DNA of 47,708 bases from Trichomonas tenax. Taxonomy: Eukaryota > Parabasalia > Trichomonadida > Trichomonadidae. Made by a program: the position numbers and the translations under genes. Below, one piece after another: positions 37,074 through 46,469 of this stretch (positions are counted from its first letter, which is position 1; every line of letters starts with the position of its first letter). The stretch covers positions 1-47,708 of the forward strand of contig JALKBU010000331.1 in assembly GCA_023091735.1 (NCBI GenBank). Reading direction: 5' to 3'. The notes under the pieces were generated by a model that worked only from the letters and a program-made list of their open reading frames with translations, made no database searches and was not told the DNA's origin.

Positions 37074-37767
37074 TTACTTTTCAGCAACTGTTTCACCCGC
37101 AACCATCCTAGTGGTCCTCATAGGAATATTGTATGTCACAATTTGTTTTCTCTTTGGGGATTGTTTTTTCCTTCTCCAGCCATTGCTTTGAATGTAATAG
37201 AGGACTTCTGATAAGAAAACGCAGGCAATACGAGATGATCTTCGTTGGCATTTCTCACCTGGAAGTGGTAAAGTACACGTTTCATCGTCTATTTTGATGA
37301 TTAGAAAACGATTTGCTGCAAATCGTTGACCGGCAAGATATCTACGGCTGGAGGCAGAACTTTGTCCCGAAGCTGTGGCTTTATAATCTGATCTTTCAAA
37401 GAGCCAATCCAAAAATCCATTTGTTTCTTCAGAAGGTCCCAAAACTGGTTTGGAACTGACTTTCGCAGGATTTAAAGTTCCTAGTTGAGCCGTAGATATC
37501 GGGGATTGGAATAAGCCCACATTTGCTTGGCCTGGAAGATATCAGGAACTGGAGGAAGCTCGCACTCCGGCAGCCTCGACGCTGACCTTTGTTTTTGGAA
37601 AAAAGTCAATCCCAAAATCCATTTGTTTCATCTTCGATGGCGGAATCAAAACCATTCGTTGTCTTAAGTTCTTCGAGGAGTTCATTCACCTCACGCTTGA
37701 GGCTGGAAAGTTTCGCTTTGAGGTCATCAAGCTCTGTTGCTGACGCTAAAGCAAGAAACAATAACAT
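37074..37767 (-). pseudogene. Secreted repeat-protein gene, broken
   Basis: The ATG at 37767 opens a signal peptide (MLLFLALASA) and a short coiled coil (ELDDLKAKLSSLKREVNELL), ending at a TGA (37606-37608). Coding continues in the next frame, with a second TGA at 37542-37544, and then runs to a TAA at 37074-37076. Two internal repeats are visible at protein level: ETNGFWD...YLPGQANV and ETNGFLDWLF...SSRRYLAGQRFAANR. At DNA level the word ccatttgtttc recurs 202 bases apart. The C-terminal part (WRRKKQSPKRKQIV) is basic. One frameshift and one stop make it a probable pseudogene. The family is unknown to me; export from the cell is inferred from the signal peptide. Confidence 0.6.
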
Positions 37768-38642
37768 TTTATCACTTTTACAAATTCATAATTAAGGTTA
37801 TGTTTTGATAACTGTGAAATTTTACTCTATATTCTTTATATATGAGTTATCCAAGAAAAAGCTTCTTTCACAAAATTGAAGAAAACCGGAACGTCAAACG
37901 GTTTATTAATCATCCTTTATACTCCAGTATATATGCTATTTCAAATTTATGTTCCTCCTGGAAATTTTAATACCCCCTTTGTTTCGTTTTTAGACCCTAA
38001 CTAAAAATTTTTATAGACACCTTTATAAATTGTGACGACCCTGCATTAATTATAAGCCCCTTAATTAATTTTTAAAACCCCCTTTTGTTTTTTGCTTATT
38101 CAATTTTAAGGTTAAAATTGCATCGTATTTTTCTTTGTGAAGTGAGGATTCTATAGAATAATACAGATGAATATCACTAAGGATGTCGTTTTGGAAGAAC
38201 CTTAGAATAGATCCCACTTTTTCCCATAGTATTGGGATGCAAAAACTGATCCCCCCGTATCCCGAAAAGCGTATCCCAGGACAACAAAAACTGAGTGGTT
38301 GGATATCTATAACCTTAGGAAAATGCCTAAAAATTCATCTTCCAAGTGATGATTATTTTTTGTATTTTTTGTAAATTGCTAAAAATCTCATGATTTTACC
38401 CATCAAAAACACATGACATACGTATCTGCATGCGTCCTCGTAGAAGTGTCCTAAAGTCAAAGTTATGTGTCAAAGTACTTAATTTTGGTAATTTTTTTTG
38501 TTTCTCGTGAAATCTGATCCGAAAAGTCTAAAAAGTCAAAAATAAATCAGCCATTCATCAATATAATGCACACAGATTATATATCCACTAAAATTCGATC
38601 TCAAATTTGTTCAAAATAAGATCAAAAAGTGACCAAAAATAG
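37768..38642. other. Spacer upstream of the hAT remnant
   Basis: It contains no convincing frame. Any 5' part of the transposase that once lay here is no longer readable. The stretch 37960-38100 has several C-runs (accccc, gcccc) unusual for the region. Confidence 0.4.
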
Positions 38643-39014
38643 GGATTTTCTCCAAAAAAATTGCAATCGCACTTAAACCTTAGCTACGATGATTATCATC
38701 AGTTAAATCAGGCTCTCTTCAATTGGTTAATACAACCATTAAAATCGCTAGGTTTAGAAAATAAGTTCAATGGCCACATCATGTGAAAGTCACTACGTAA
38801 CAATCCAGACTGGAAAGTATTGGCTGATATTGCCTGTCAATTGTTGTATGCAAACTGCTCTGAAACAGAATGTGAACGTCTTTTTTCAACGATAGGCAAC
38901 ATTGTTAATATTCGGTCAACTCAAGCAAAACCGTCCTTGATCTTAGGGAAAGTTCAAGGAAAATACGTAATCAAGAATTCAGAACTTAAAAACAAGCTGA
39001 AATGCTCCACATAA
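38643..39014 (+). pseudogene. hAT-family transposase C-terminal remnant
   Basis: The frame is open from 38643 to TAA at 39012-39014 except for one TGA (38784-38786). Upstream of it are QLNQALFNWLIQPLKSLGLE and downstream KSLRNNPDWKVLADIACQLL. The end has the hATC dimerisation signature: LADIACQLLYANCSETECER, then LFSTIGNIVNIRS, like the usual LA..LL....S...ERxFS..G.I...R. The DDE catalytic residues would lie upstream and are missing. It is a dead tail of a DNA transposon. A similar weak signal at 39185-39370 (FLMECIQFWKYGAIKVSFPA) could be another hAT scrap. Confidence 0.72.
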
Positions 39015-40031
39015 GTCAGCCTTATATGTGTTCACATATTCCAGAAAAATTTTTATAACAAGATATAAAATCAGCTATACCACCGTGAAAGGCGAAAATT
39101 CAACTAGAGTTATCTCAATATATAAGAAAGGGATATAAAAATCCCAGTAGTGGTAATACTAGTTCATAGTGAACTACAACTTGCTTGTTGAGATTCTATC
39201 CGGATCCAGATTTCTTGATGGAATGTATTCAATTTTGGAAATATGGTGCTATAAAAGTGAGCTTCCCAGCCTTCCAGAAATTTTTTATCCTCAGTCCACT
39301 TCTGTTATTTTCTAGAGAAAATTCTATAGATTGTTCCTATGCTTGTGGTTTTGCCAAAAAAATTTTATAGCAAGTTATAAAACGATTTAAACAGCATTTT
39401 TCATGATTTCAAAAAAGTGACATTGTTACTAAAGTTCAATGGCAAAAGCCATTGACTTGTTTCTACAAGTAATATTCAATGCATATTTCCGAATCGGCTC
39501 TATTAGTTTTTGAATCCATACGTTTTATCATATAAATTCATAAATACGACAAAATATGAGCAAGAAAATGAAAATCATGAGCTGAAGATTGTATTAAAGT
39601 GAAAATAGAGATAGTACATGATGCATTCGAAGAAAATGTAGTTTATTAATCTTGCCATGTACATTAATAATAAAAATAATTTGAATTCGAACATATGAAA
39701 GAAAAATGGAGGAATCCAGCAATGATTAATATCCGTAGATACAAATGGAATACTCTAGCATGGCTCTTAAACAACACCTCGCAAAATCAATATCAGATCA
39801 AATTGAATAAATGATATTTTTATTTCATAACATAATTTTGCTCATGTGTTATGAAACCAATTCCCAAATTATGTAGTATAACGGAAAATATAAAATTTGA
39901 TCATCCTTATTTATTGGCCTTATCAGCCTCTTAACTCATAAAATATACTATATATCAGCATATCATTATATATCAATGAACATAAGCTGTGGGAGTGGAG
40001 CCTGAAATTTCCAATTTTTGTAGCGTTATCG
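39015..40031. other. Spacer, probable transposon debris
   Basis: No gene is supportable. The frame 39185-39370 is protein-like for about 60 codons without an ATG. The remainder is A/T-rich. Confidence 0.35.
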
Positions 40032-40036
40032 TCATT
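40032..40036 (+). promoter_or_regulatory. Initiator (TCATT) of the trehalase gene
   Basis: TCATT with its A 22 bases before the ATG at 40056 fits the trichomonad initiator. Confidence 0.5.
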
Positions 40037-40055
40037 TTTTAAGCTGTGTAACGAA

Positions 40056-41546
40056 ATGAGCTTAAAGCGTCCACAGGAGGTCTACGGTCAGATGTTTCAT
40101 GACGTGTTGGGCAACGACGATCTGTTCGGTCCTGGAAAGTTTTTCGGCGATTCGAAAGATTTTCTTGATGGAATTCCAAAGAAACCAATGAATGAGATTC
40201 TCTCTGCTTACGAAAGCATCAATAAATCAAGTATTGATGCAGTAAAGGCATTCTTAGCTGAGAATTTCGAATATAATTCTTCAGCATCCGGAGATTTCGA
40301 TGATAAGAGTGACATTAGAACACACATCAAGAAGCTATGGAATGTTTTACATAGAAATCCAGATAATTCCAACAACGGAACATTAATTCCTCTGAAATAC
40401 GATTATTTCGTTCCAGGAGGACGTTTTCGTGAAGTCTATTATTGGGATAGCTATTTCAGCATGCTTGGACTCGTGATTGACCAAGAACACGAACTTGCTG
40501 AAAATTTGTTGAAATGCTTCGCTTCTGTTATCGATGAAGTCGGCTTCATTCCTAATGGAAATAGAACATACTATTTTGGACGCTCTCAGCCACCTTTCTT
40601 TGCATTTATGGTTGATTTATACTCCCAAAAGTATCCAGAAACATTGCAGAGATTTATACCGCAGTTAGAGAAAGAATACAAGTTCTGGATGAACACAGAT
40701 GGTTCCAATGAATCCAATCACTGTGTCAGGATGAAAGATGGCGAGATATTAAACAGATACTTCGACAAGTTCGACACACCACGTGAAGAGATGTTTAGAA
40801 ACGATCTTGAGCTCGGAAAAGAGTCAGCAAACGCTGCACAGCTCTACAAAGACTTGAGATCTGCTGCTGAGTCAGGATGGGACTTCTCATCAAGGTGGTT
40901 TGCTGATCGCAAGAATTTGAGCACTATTCACACAACAGACATCATTCCTGTTGATTTGAACTCATTGCTTTACTTCCACGAAAAGCTTTTAGAAAAGGCA
41001 TTCCACGAGAATGGTGACAAAGAGAAGGCAGAGTTCTATGGCAAGCAGGCAGAGAACAGAAAGAATGCAATTGTCAAATACTTGTGGTGCTCCGAGAAGC
41101 AGTATTTCTTCGATTATGATTTCAAGAAGCAGGAAATCATCGATAACTACACACTTGCTGGTGCTTATCCACTCTTCGTTAACATCGCTGATCAAAACCG
41201 GGCTGCTTTAGTCGAAAAGAAGATCAAAGCAGATTTCTTGCATAAAGGTGGTGTTGTTACAACATTAAACCAGACTGGACAGCAATGGGACTTCCCCAAC
41301 GGCTGGGCACCGCTTCAATGGATCACTTACAAGGCACTGACAAACTATTCACTCAATGATACAGCCAATGAAATCAAGAACAGGTGGACAAAGATGGTTA
41401 AAGAAGTTTACGGAAACACATTCAAACTTCTCGAGAAATACAATGTTGTCGAAAGTGGAAACACAGGAGGAGGTGAATATCCAAACCAGGACGGATTCGG
41501 TTGGACAAATGGTGTTTACACTGCATTCGATGAAGAAAAGCTTTAA
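40056..41546 (+). CDS. Alpha,alpha-trehalase (glycoside hydrolase family 37)
   Basis: 496 residues. Both family signatures are present: PGGRFREVYYWDSY (120-133) and QWDFPNGWAP (410-419). The catalytic acid is Asp276 in ESGWDFSSRW and the catalytic base region is Glu474 in GGGEYPNQDGFGWTNGV. The enzyme splits trehalose into two glucose units. No signal peptide is visible (MSLKRPQEVYGQMFHDVLGN), so a cytosolic enzyme like bacterial TreF is more likely than a secreted one. Length and motif order match bacterial and eukaryotic GH37 enzymes; the donor, if it was acquired by transfer, cannot be decided here. All key residues are intact. The stop overlaps a TAAA, the usual polyadenylation signal of T. 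vaginalis. Confidence 0.93.
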   Translation: MSLKRPQEVYGQMFHDVLGNDDLFGPGKFFGDSKDFLDGIPKKPMNEILSAYESINKSSIDAVKAFLAENFEYNSSASGDFDDKSDIRTHIKKLWNVLHRNPDNSNNGTLIPLKYDYFVPGGRFREVYYWDSYFSMLGLVIDQEHELAENLLKCFASVIDEVGFIPNGNRTYYFGRSQPPFFAFMVDLYSQKYPETLQRFIPQLEKEYKFWMNTDGSNESNHCVRMKDGEILNRYFDKFDTPREEMFRNDLELGKESANAAQLYKDLRSAAESGWDFSSRWFADRKNLSTIHTTDIIPVDLNSLLYFHEKLLEKAFHENGDKEKAEFYGKQAENRKNAIVKYLWCSEKQYFFDYDFKKQEIIDNYTLAGAYPLFVNIADQNRAALVEKKIKADFLHKGGVVTTLNQTGQQWDFPNGWAPLQWITYKALTNYSLNDTANEIKNRWTKMVKEVYGNTFKLLEKYNVVESGNTGGGEYPNQDGFGWTNGVYTAFDEEKL

Positions 41547-42026
41547 AATATATTTTTCATAGATTTTAAACTAAAAAGTAGTTATTTTGCATTTCATTTC
41601 AAAAACAGAAGTTTAATATGTGTATTCTATTAAAATTGATGTTTATTGTGAAAATCTTTTTGCCGCTTTACGAAAATCTTTGTCAGTTACATGACAAAGA
41701 TTTTATAATTTAAATAGTTTACATCATAAAAGATTGTTTACAATAGATTTCAATGATTTACACTGACATTTTTGACATCTTACACGTCAAACATTTATTT
41801 AATTCATCAATATCTCATTATACAATGCATGTTACCATATAACGACAGTGCAAATATGATTTTTACATACTGGATCTATAACACAATCACAACAAGCCCA
41901 AAATCAAAAGACAAAAAAAGACAAAAATACAAATAAAATCGTGCAGAATGCCAAAATCTTTGAGACATAGACCCGCAGTAATGTGTATAGTTCATATCCG
42001 AGCGTTCTCCGATGAATTTAAACACT
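41547..42026. other. Trehalase-eIF4E intergenic region with a strong hairpin
   Basis: It is A/T-rich with no gene. It contains the perfect hairpin annotated at 41673-41704 and a single related half-site (aaaatcttttt) at 41651. Confidence 0.5.
41673..41704. repeat. Perfect 13-bp hairpin
   Basis: AAAATCTTTGTCA (41673-41685), loop gttaca, TGACAAAGATTTT (41692-41704). It lies 127 bases after the trehalase stop and about 350 before the eIF4E start. It could act in 3' processing or be a protein-binding palindrome; nothing in the sequence decides this. Confidence 0.7.
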
Positions 42027-42031
42027 TCACT
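42027..42031 (+). promoter_or_regulatory. Initiator (TCACT) of the eIF4E gene
   Basis: TCACT followed by TT, with its A 26 bases before the ATG at 42055, fits the trichomonad initiator. Confidence 0.5.
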
Positions 42032-42054
42032 TTACTGGTCACCAGTCTCTCAAA

Positions 42055-42576
42055 ATGTCTGTCGAGAAAGATGGAAAGTTGTACAGAGAATGGACACTTT
42101 GGTATCTCATTCCAGACCGCTACACAATGAAAGAGGCAGCGTGGAAGGACTTTTTGCACCCAATCGCTGACTTTGATTCAATAGAAAAATTCTTCGCTGC
42201 ATTTAACTCCGTTGAGAAGGCTTCGTTACTTCCAAAGGGATGCAGATACTACGTATTTAGAAAAGGCATCCTCCCATTGTGGGAAGATGTTGCAAATCTC
42301 GGTGGTCATGAAGTATCAATCGAACATCAAATCGCTAAAGCCAAAAAATTAAAAGTTAACGACAGATGGGAGGATGTCCTCTTCTCTGTCATCGGTGAAA
42401 CATTCCCGAACTCAGATAAAGTCAATGGTGTCGAATTCACTGTTCGCACTGAGACATTTAAGATCTGCGTTTGGGTTGCTCACACATCAGATGAGGTAAC
42501 CAACTCAATTTCTGCTGAGTTAGCTAAGCTTATCAGATGGAATTCTCAAGTTAAAGTCAATGAGATCAAGTGCTAA
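42055..42576 (+). CDS. EIF4E: Translation initiation factor eIF4E (cap-binding)
   Basis: 173 residues covering the core fold without the usual long N-terminal tail. In human numbering the cap-stacking Trp56 is Trp30 (KEAAWKDFL) and Trp102-Glu103 is Trp76-Glu77 (LPLWED). The phosphate-contact Arg157 and Lys162 are Arg131 and Lys136, and Trp166 is Trp140 (KICVW). So m7G-cap binding is expected. The dorsal Trp73, which contacts eIF4G and 4E-BP in animals, is Phe47 (EKFFAAF), and the GG(K/R)W motif reads GGHE. This suggests a different or weaker partner interface. It recognises capped mRNA to start translation in the cytoplasm. The ATG is preceded by a good initiator. Confidence 0.9.
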   Translation: MSVEKDGKLYREWTLWYLIPDRYTMKEAAWKDFLHPIADFDSIEKFFAAFNSVEKASLLPKGCRYYVFRKGILPLWEDVANLGGHEVSIEHQIAKAKKLKVNDRWEDVLFSVIGETFPNSDKVNGVEFTVRTETFKICVWVAHTSDEVTNSISAELAKLIRWNSQVKVNEIKC

Positions 42577-43029
42577 GAGAATATTGATGTAATTACTCAC
42601 CTAGTATTTCCTCTTTGGCGTCATTGATTTTTAATGATCTTATTCATTTTATAAAATAAAAAATATATTATAAACGATAAACTAATTACGTAACTTCCTT
42701 TATAACATGTTTTTAAGTATGTTTATACTGTTATTAGGCTTTAATAAATGATTTTGAAAATTACATTTTCACGAGAATGAAAAGTGAATTTTTTTAAATC
42801 AATTAAAACGAATCATGTTTTGAAAATATGTTAATTAATTAGTATGATATAAATTGTATTTCTCTTATCAAATTAAAATCGAAAATATTTAATAATTGAG
42901 GAAATATATGCAAAACAAGTTATATATAAAAACAATTTTTTGGAATGTTCAAAACTTATGATTATAACTAGTATTGACACATAAAAAGATTATCTTTTGG
43001 AAATATTTTGTAATTATGAAAGTTAGAAT
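42577..43029. other. AT-rich spacer, no gene seen
   Basis: No frame or ordered repeat is seen; this is the upstream region of the methyltransferase gene. Confidence 0.5.
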
Positions 43030-43034
43030 TCATT
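43030..43034 (+). promoter_or_regulatory. Initiator (TCATT) of the methyltransferase gene
   Basis: TCATT with its A 10 bases before the ATG at 43042 fits the trichomonad initiator and the chosen start. Confidence 0.5.
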
Positions 43035-43041
43035 ATGTTAT

Positions 43042-44190
43042 ATGTCTGCTTATGATCGAATCCGAAAACGACCAAAAGCGAAATTATGGGATCTAATATA
43101 CACAATTATAGTGACTTTTTCCTATATTTACGAAATGGATCGTTTAACACCCCAGTTTTCGTGCAAAATTGGTTGTCATCATTATAAATTCTTAATTCCG
43201 CGATTAGACAGACAATATAGGGAATATCCGATGTCAGATATCGTCAATGAACTCATTTCAAGATACAAACACAGAGCTTGGAACTTTTTAGCAGAAACGT
43301 TCGAAACATTTCAAGTAAATCAAAGCCCAGAGTCGATTTCTGCAATGGATTACGCGGCAATGTGTATAATGAGCTGCAGAAAAGCGTGCAGATGCCCACA
43401 ATTAACAGAATACCAATTAAAACATTATATTGATTTCGGAAACGAGCAAAAACTGGGATACTTCGATTACAATGTTCCATATAAAAACGCTGAAGTATTC
43501 CATTTTCATCACGGACTCAGATTCACAGATTTTCTAATCAAAAAATATATACAGAATAAAGATATACTCGATGTAGGTGGATATTTCGGTGATTCCGCCT
43601 GCATATTACAAGAATACACGAAAAGAAAAGTATATTCATATGAAATAAGTCCAATGCTTTTTCGTCAACTGAATGACACAGTTTTTTCGAACAATTTACA
43701 GGACAAAGTCGTGGCAATACGCAAGGGCGTCTCAAACACACCTTCATTTTCGTTCACACACGACACAGGAGACCCAGGATGTTCCGTTAATTCGAAATAC
43801 GGAGATAACGACACTCTCGTTGAGCTGACGACTATAGACAGCGAAGTGAGGGAGAGGAACCTCACCGTTGGGTTTATTAAAGCCGATGTCGAAGGAGTCG
43901 GCTTAAAAGTTTTACTCGGAGGAATCGAGACGATCAAGAAACAGAGACCTGTGTTTGAAATTGCAGGTTATCAAGCTTACGAGGAACTCTTTGGAATTCC
44001 GCATCTCTTGAGAAACTTACCAAACTACTTCTTCGAGTTCCACAGCGAGAACACTTATGATATATCGCTTGGAGAACTTGCAATATTTGCTTATCCAGCG
44101 GAAATTTTATATGATAATGTTGTCGATCCAAACTTGACATTTAGATCTTTTGAACCTCAAACTGAGGATCCCATCGGAATATATGTATGA
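43042..44190 (+). CDS. FkbM-type SAM-dependent methyltransferase
   Basis: 382 residues. The N-terminal 155 residues are lineage-specific and Cys/His-containing (CKIGCHH, SCRKACRCP), perhaps a small metal-binding region. The methyltransferase fold starts near 160. Motif I is DILDVGGYFGDSACIL (174-189), the acidic end of strand 2 is VYSYEISP (197-204), and the FkbM-type motif is FIKADVEGVGLKVLLGG (278-294), followed by RPVFEIAGY. FkbM enzymes usually O-methylate sugars or small molecules. In this parasite a role on surface glycans is possible but unproven. No signal peptide is seen. The frame is complete. Confidence 0.8.
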   Translation: MSAYDRIRKRPKAKLWDLIYTIIVTFSYIYEMDRLTPQFSCKIGCHHYKFLIPRLDRQYREYPMSDIVNELISRYKHRAWNFLAETFETFQVNQSPESISAMDYAAMCIMSCRKACRCPQLTEYQLKHYIDFGNEQKLGYFDYNVPYKNAEVFHFHHGLRFTDFLIKKYIQNKDILDVGGYFGDSACILQEYTKRKVYSYEISPMLFRQLNDTVFSNNLQDKVVAIRKGVSNTPSFSFTHDTGDPGCSVNSKYGDNDTLVELTTIDSEVRERNLTVGFIKADVEGVGLKVLLGGIETIKKQRPVFEIAGYQAYEELFGIPHLLRNLPNYFFEFHSENTYDISLGELAIFAYPAEILYDNVVDPNLTFRSFEPQTEDPIGIYV

Positions 44191-44223
44191 AATAAAGCAC
44201 TGTTTTGTATTGATATTATATGT

Positions 44224-44468
44224 TTAATCATTTCTTTCTCCAGACAACCTTCCTCCCTTAATGATTGGTATTGGTATATCTGGATGAATGTGCGAGTTTC
44301 CCAATGTTGATTTGGCGTTAGGTAAAATGATATATTCACCAGGTAAATTCTCGCGTATTGGTGAAACATAATACACAACTTCAGGACGTTTAGCGTTGGC
44401 AACTGGAATGTAATATGATATTTAGGTTGAGATAATGGAATATATTGTGCGTTGTCAAAAATATTCAT
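44224..44468 (-). pseudogene. Small frameshifted protein gene, unknown family
   Basis: The ATG at 44468 opens MNIFDNAQYIPLSQPKYHI. About 20 codons in, the protein-like signal jumps one frame and continues IPVANAKRPEVVYYVSPIRE, then NLPGEYIILPNAKSTLGNSH and PIIKGGRLSGERND, to a TAA at 44224-44226. The span of 245 bases is one short of whole codons, consistent with a single lost base. The second part has a balanced composition unlike spacer DNA. I do not recognise it. It could be a short pseudogene or a genuine small gene hit by a sequencing error. It is convergent with the methyltransferase gene, 33 bases away. Confidence 0.45.
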
Positions 44469-45512
44469 AAAATATCGATGATTTGATATCACGACAATTT
44501 TCGATGTCAGAGAAAATTTATATTAGACAGATCCTCACATAAGTCATTCAATGACTCGTAAATCAATGCAACATATTATATACATATAATACTATATATT
44601 GTACATTGTCACTATGACTGTAAATCAATTTTGTAACGTTCTATGATGACATTTTTACATTGATAAACTGTCACTTTTCATCAAAATAATCATTGCATAT
44701 CACGATATACAATGACTGTTTTCATTACAAACAATTGCCAACTCATTCTATATATGATGATTAATATTGAGGGATGCTTGCCACCATAATCTCATATTTC
44801 TACAGGTTTGATTGTTATTTTTATATCTGATCCTTGTAATATTGTCAATGTAAAGTGTTAAAAGTTATAACATTACAATTATATTACATATTAATATTCA
44901 ATAGACCAATAAATCACAATTTTCTTGCAAATTTCTTATGATCTTTCTATAACATTGAAATAATAAAGAAATCAAGCATGCACTATATTAAGCACATATG
45001 CACAATTAAGATGCAATGTTCAAAGAATGAAAATCAACAAATTTTATGAAATTTCAAATATTTTAACTATATTATCAGATTTATATCAAAATAACTATAT
45101 CTAAAGCATGCAATAATGCTTGTTACCAATGAACACATGTTAACATTGCATAATGTGCATTTCAAAAAGAGTTTGATATTTCGAATATATGATATTTACC
45201 GACAATAATAGTTGATTCATTGATATGCTATTTAAAAAGTCTTAAACTATTGATTGCTAGAATATTATAAGCTAAATATGAAAAATAGTCAAAATCGAAA
45301 TTTGATTTCGGCATGAAGGCAATATTTACTAAATTAAACATCAGAACATATGTTTTCAGAATGACTATGCATAAGATACATAGATGGCATAAGAATATAA
45401 TGAGTTTTCCAAAAAAAATAATCGTCAAAATTTTCGTAAAAAAGTGTAAAATTCAGGGGGAAATAATCATACGTTTACACTTTTTTACACGCTAACTTGG
45501 CCCTATTGACAA
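44469..45512. other. AT-rich spacer, no gene seen
   Basis: Only short frames are present with no recognisable product. Many TCATT-like words occur by composition. Confidence 0.5.
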
Positions 45513-45549
45513 AGGTGTATCAAATGAAAATATCGAGCATATAGAATTG
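45513..45549 (-). pseudogene. Start of an ankyrin fragment (TPLSI), copy 2
   Basis: The minus strand reads ACACCTTTGTCAATA (Thr-Pro-Leu-Ser-Ile) just after array D, then stops within a few codons. The 55 bases between array and motif match those between array E and the longer ankyrin fragment at 45753, so this is a tandem partial copy. Confidence 0.5.
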
Positions 45550-45660
45550 ATTGATTCCATACCATAATGATGAAAAAATGAGATAGATTGATTGAATATA
45601 ATAATGATGAAAAATTGAGATAGATTGATTCTATATCATAATGATGAAAAAATAAAATTG
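45550..45660. repeat. 37-bp dispersed repeat, locus D
   Basis: Three units starting attgatt at 45550, 45587 and 45624, exactly 37 bp apart. The unit is attgattccataccataatg followed by atgaaaaaatgagatag. This is the most regular of the five arrays. Confidence 0.85.
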
Positions 45661-45753
45661 CTGCATAACTTTCATATTAACATCTGCACCTTTCTCTACG
45701 AGAAATTGAACGATTTCGAGCGATTTCATTTCAACAGTTATTGATAAAGGTGA
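45659..45753 (-). pseudogene. Ankyrin-repeat fragment between two 37-bp arrays
   Basis: The minus strand reads SPLSITVEMKSLEIVQFLVE, then KGADVNMKVMQ: one whole ankyrin repeat with its ADVN turn. It begins just after array E and runs into array D (in minus-strand order). No start codon or neighbouring repeats are present. Confidence 0.75.
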
Positions 45754-45784
45754 CTTGAATAAAAATATTGGGCAAATGGAATTG

Positions 45785-45855
45785 ATTGATTTCGTATCAT
45801 TAATGATGGAAAAATGAGATAAATTGATATAATGTCATAATGATGAAAAAATGAT
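45785..45855. repeat. 37-bp dispersed repeat, locus E
   Basis: Units at 45785 and 45823 (38 bp apart) match locus D. The adjoining 45740-45784 also matches the segment 45507-45549, so the whole block (array plus ankyrin start) is duplicated. Confidence 0.75.
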
Positions 45856-46469
45856 GCGGACTAATAGATATTGGTAAGTAAAGTAAAATGCCAATATCAT
45901 AAAGTTTAATTTGATATTAAAAATTGACTACGTTATCTATGCCTCATAATTATCGGACAAGCTTATTATACAAAAATATTGATATTCATCACCAAAAAAA
46001 TATACATAATTTGTCAAAAATTTCAAAAAAAAATTATTGACACATTGGATTTGTTTGAATAAAGAGAAAAAATATTGATGATGTATCAATTTTATTCGAC
46101 ATTTCCATTTAGTACATGCTATCCTGCACATGTACACGGAATCATGGGTATTTTGCTATATTATGCAATTGCGTAGATAAGGCATGTGATGCAAACAAGC
46201 GGCAGATCGAATTTAGATATCTTATAGAATCAGACTTGTTCACACATAGAATACTAATATGCATATGATGATTTTTTGAATTTCGTTTGATTTTAAATAT
46301 ATGTTTCATATATTTTTGGCGATATAATCAAATTGATCGCTATTTGGCTGCAGTATCTGGCTGCGATGATATAAACAGATTAAGTTGTATCACCACGGAG
46401 ATATTGCATCAAAATCAAAGTGATTGGACCTTAAATCATATTTTTGACATGTAAAGTGTAAACAAAATT
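45856..46469. other. AT-rich spacer, no gene seen
   Basis: No coding signal was found, including for an N-terminal part of the ankyrin fragment that could lie here on the minus strand. Confidence 0.45.
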
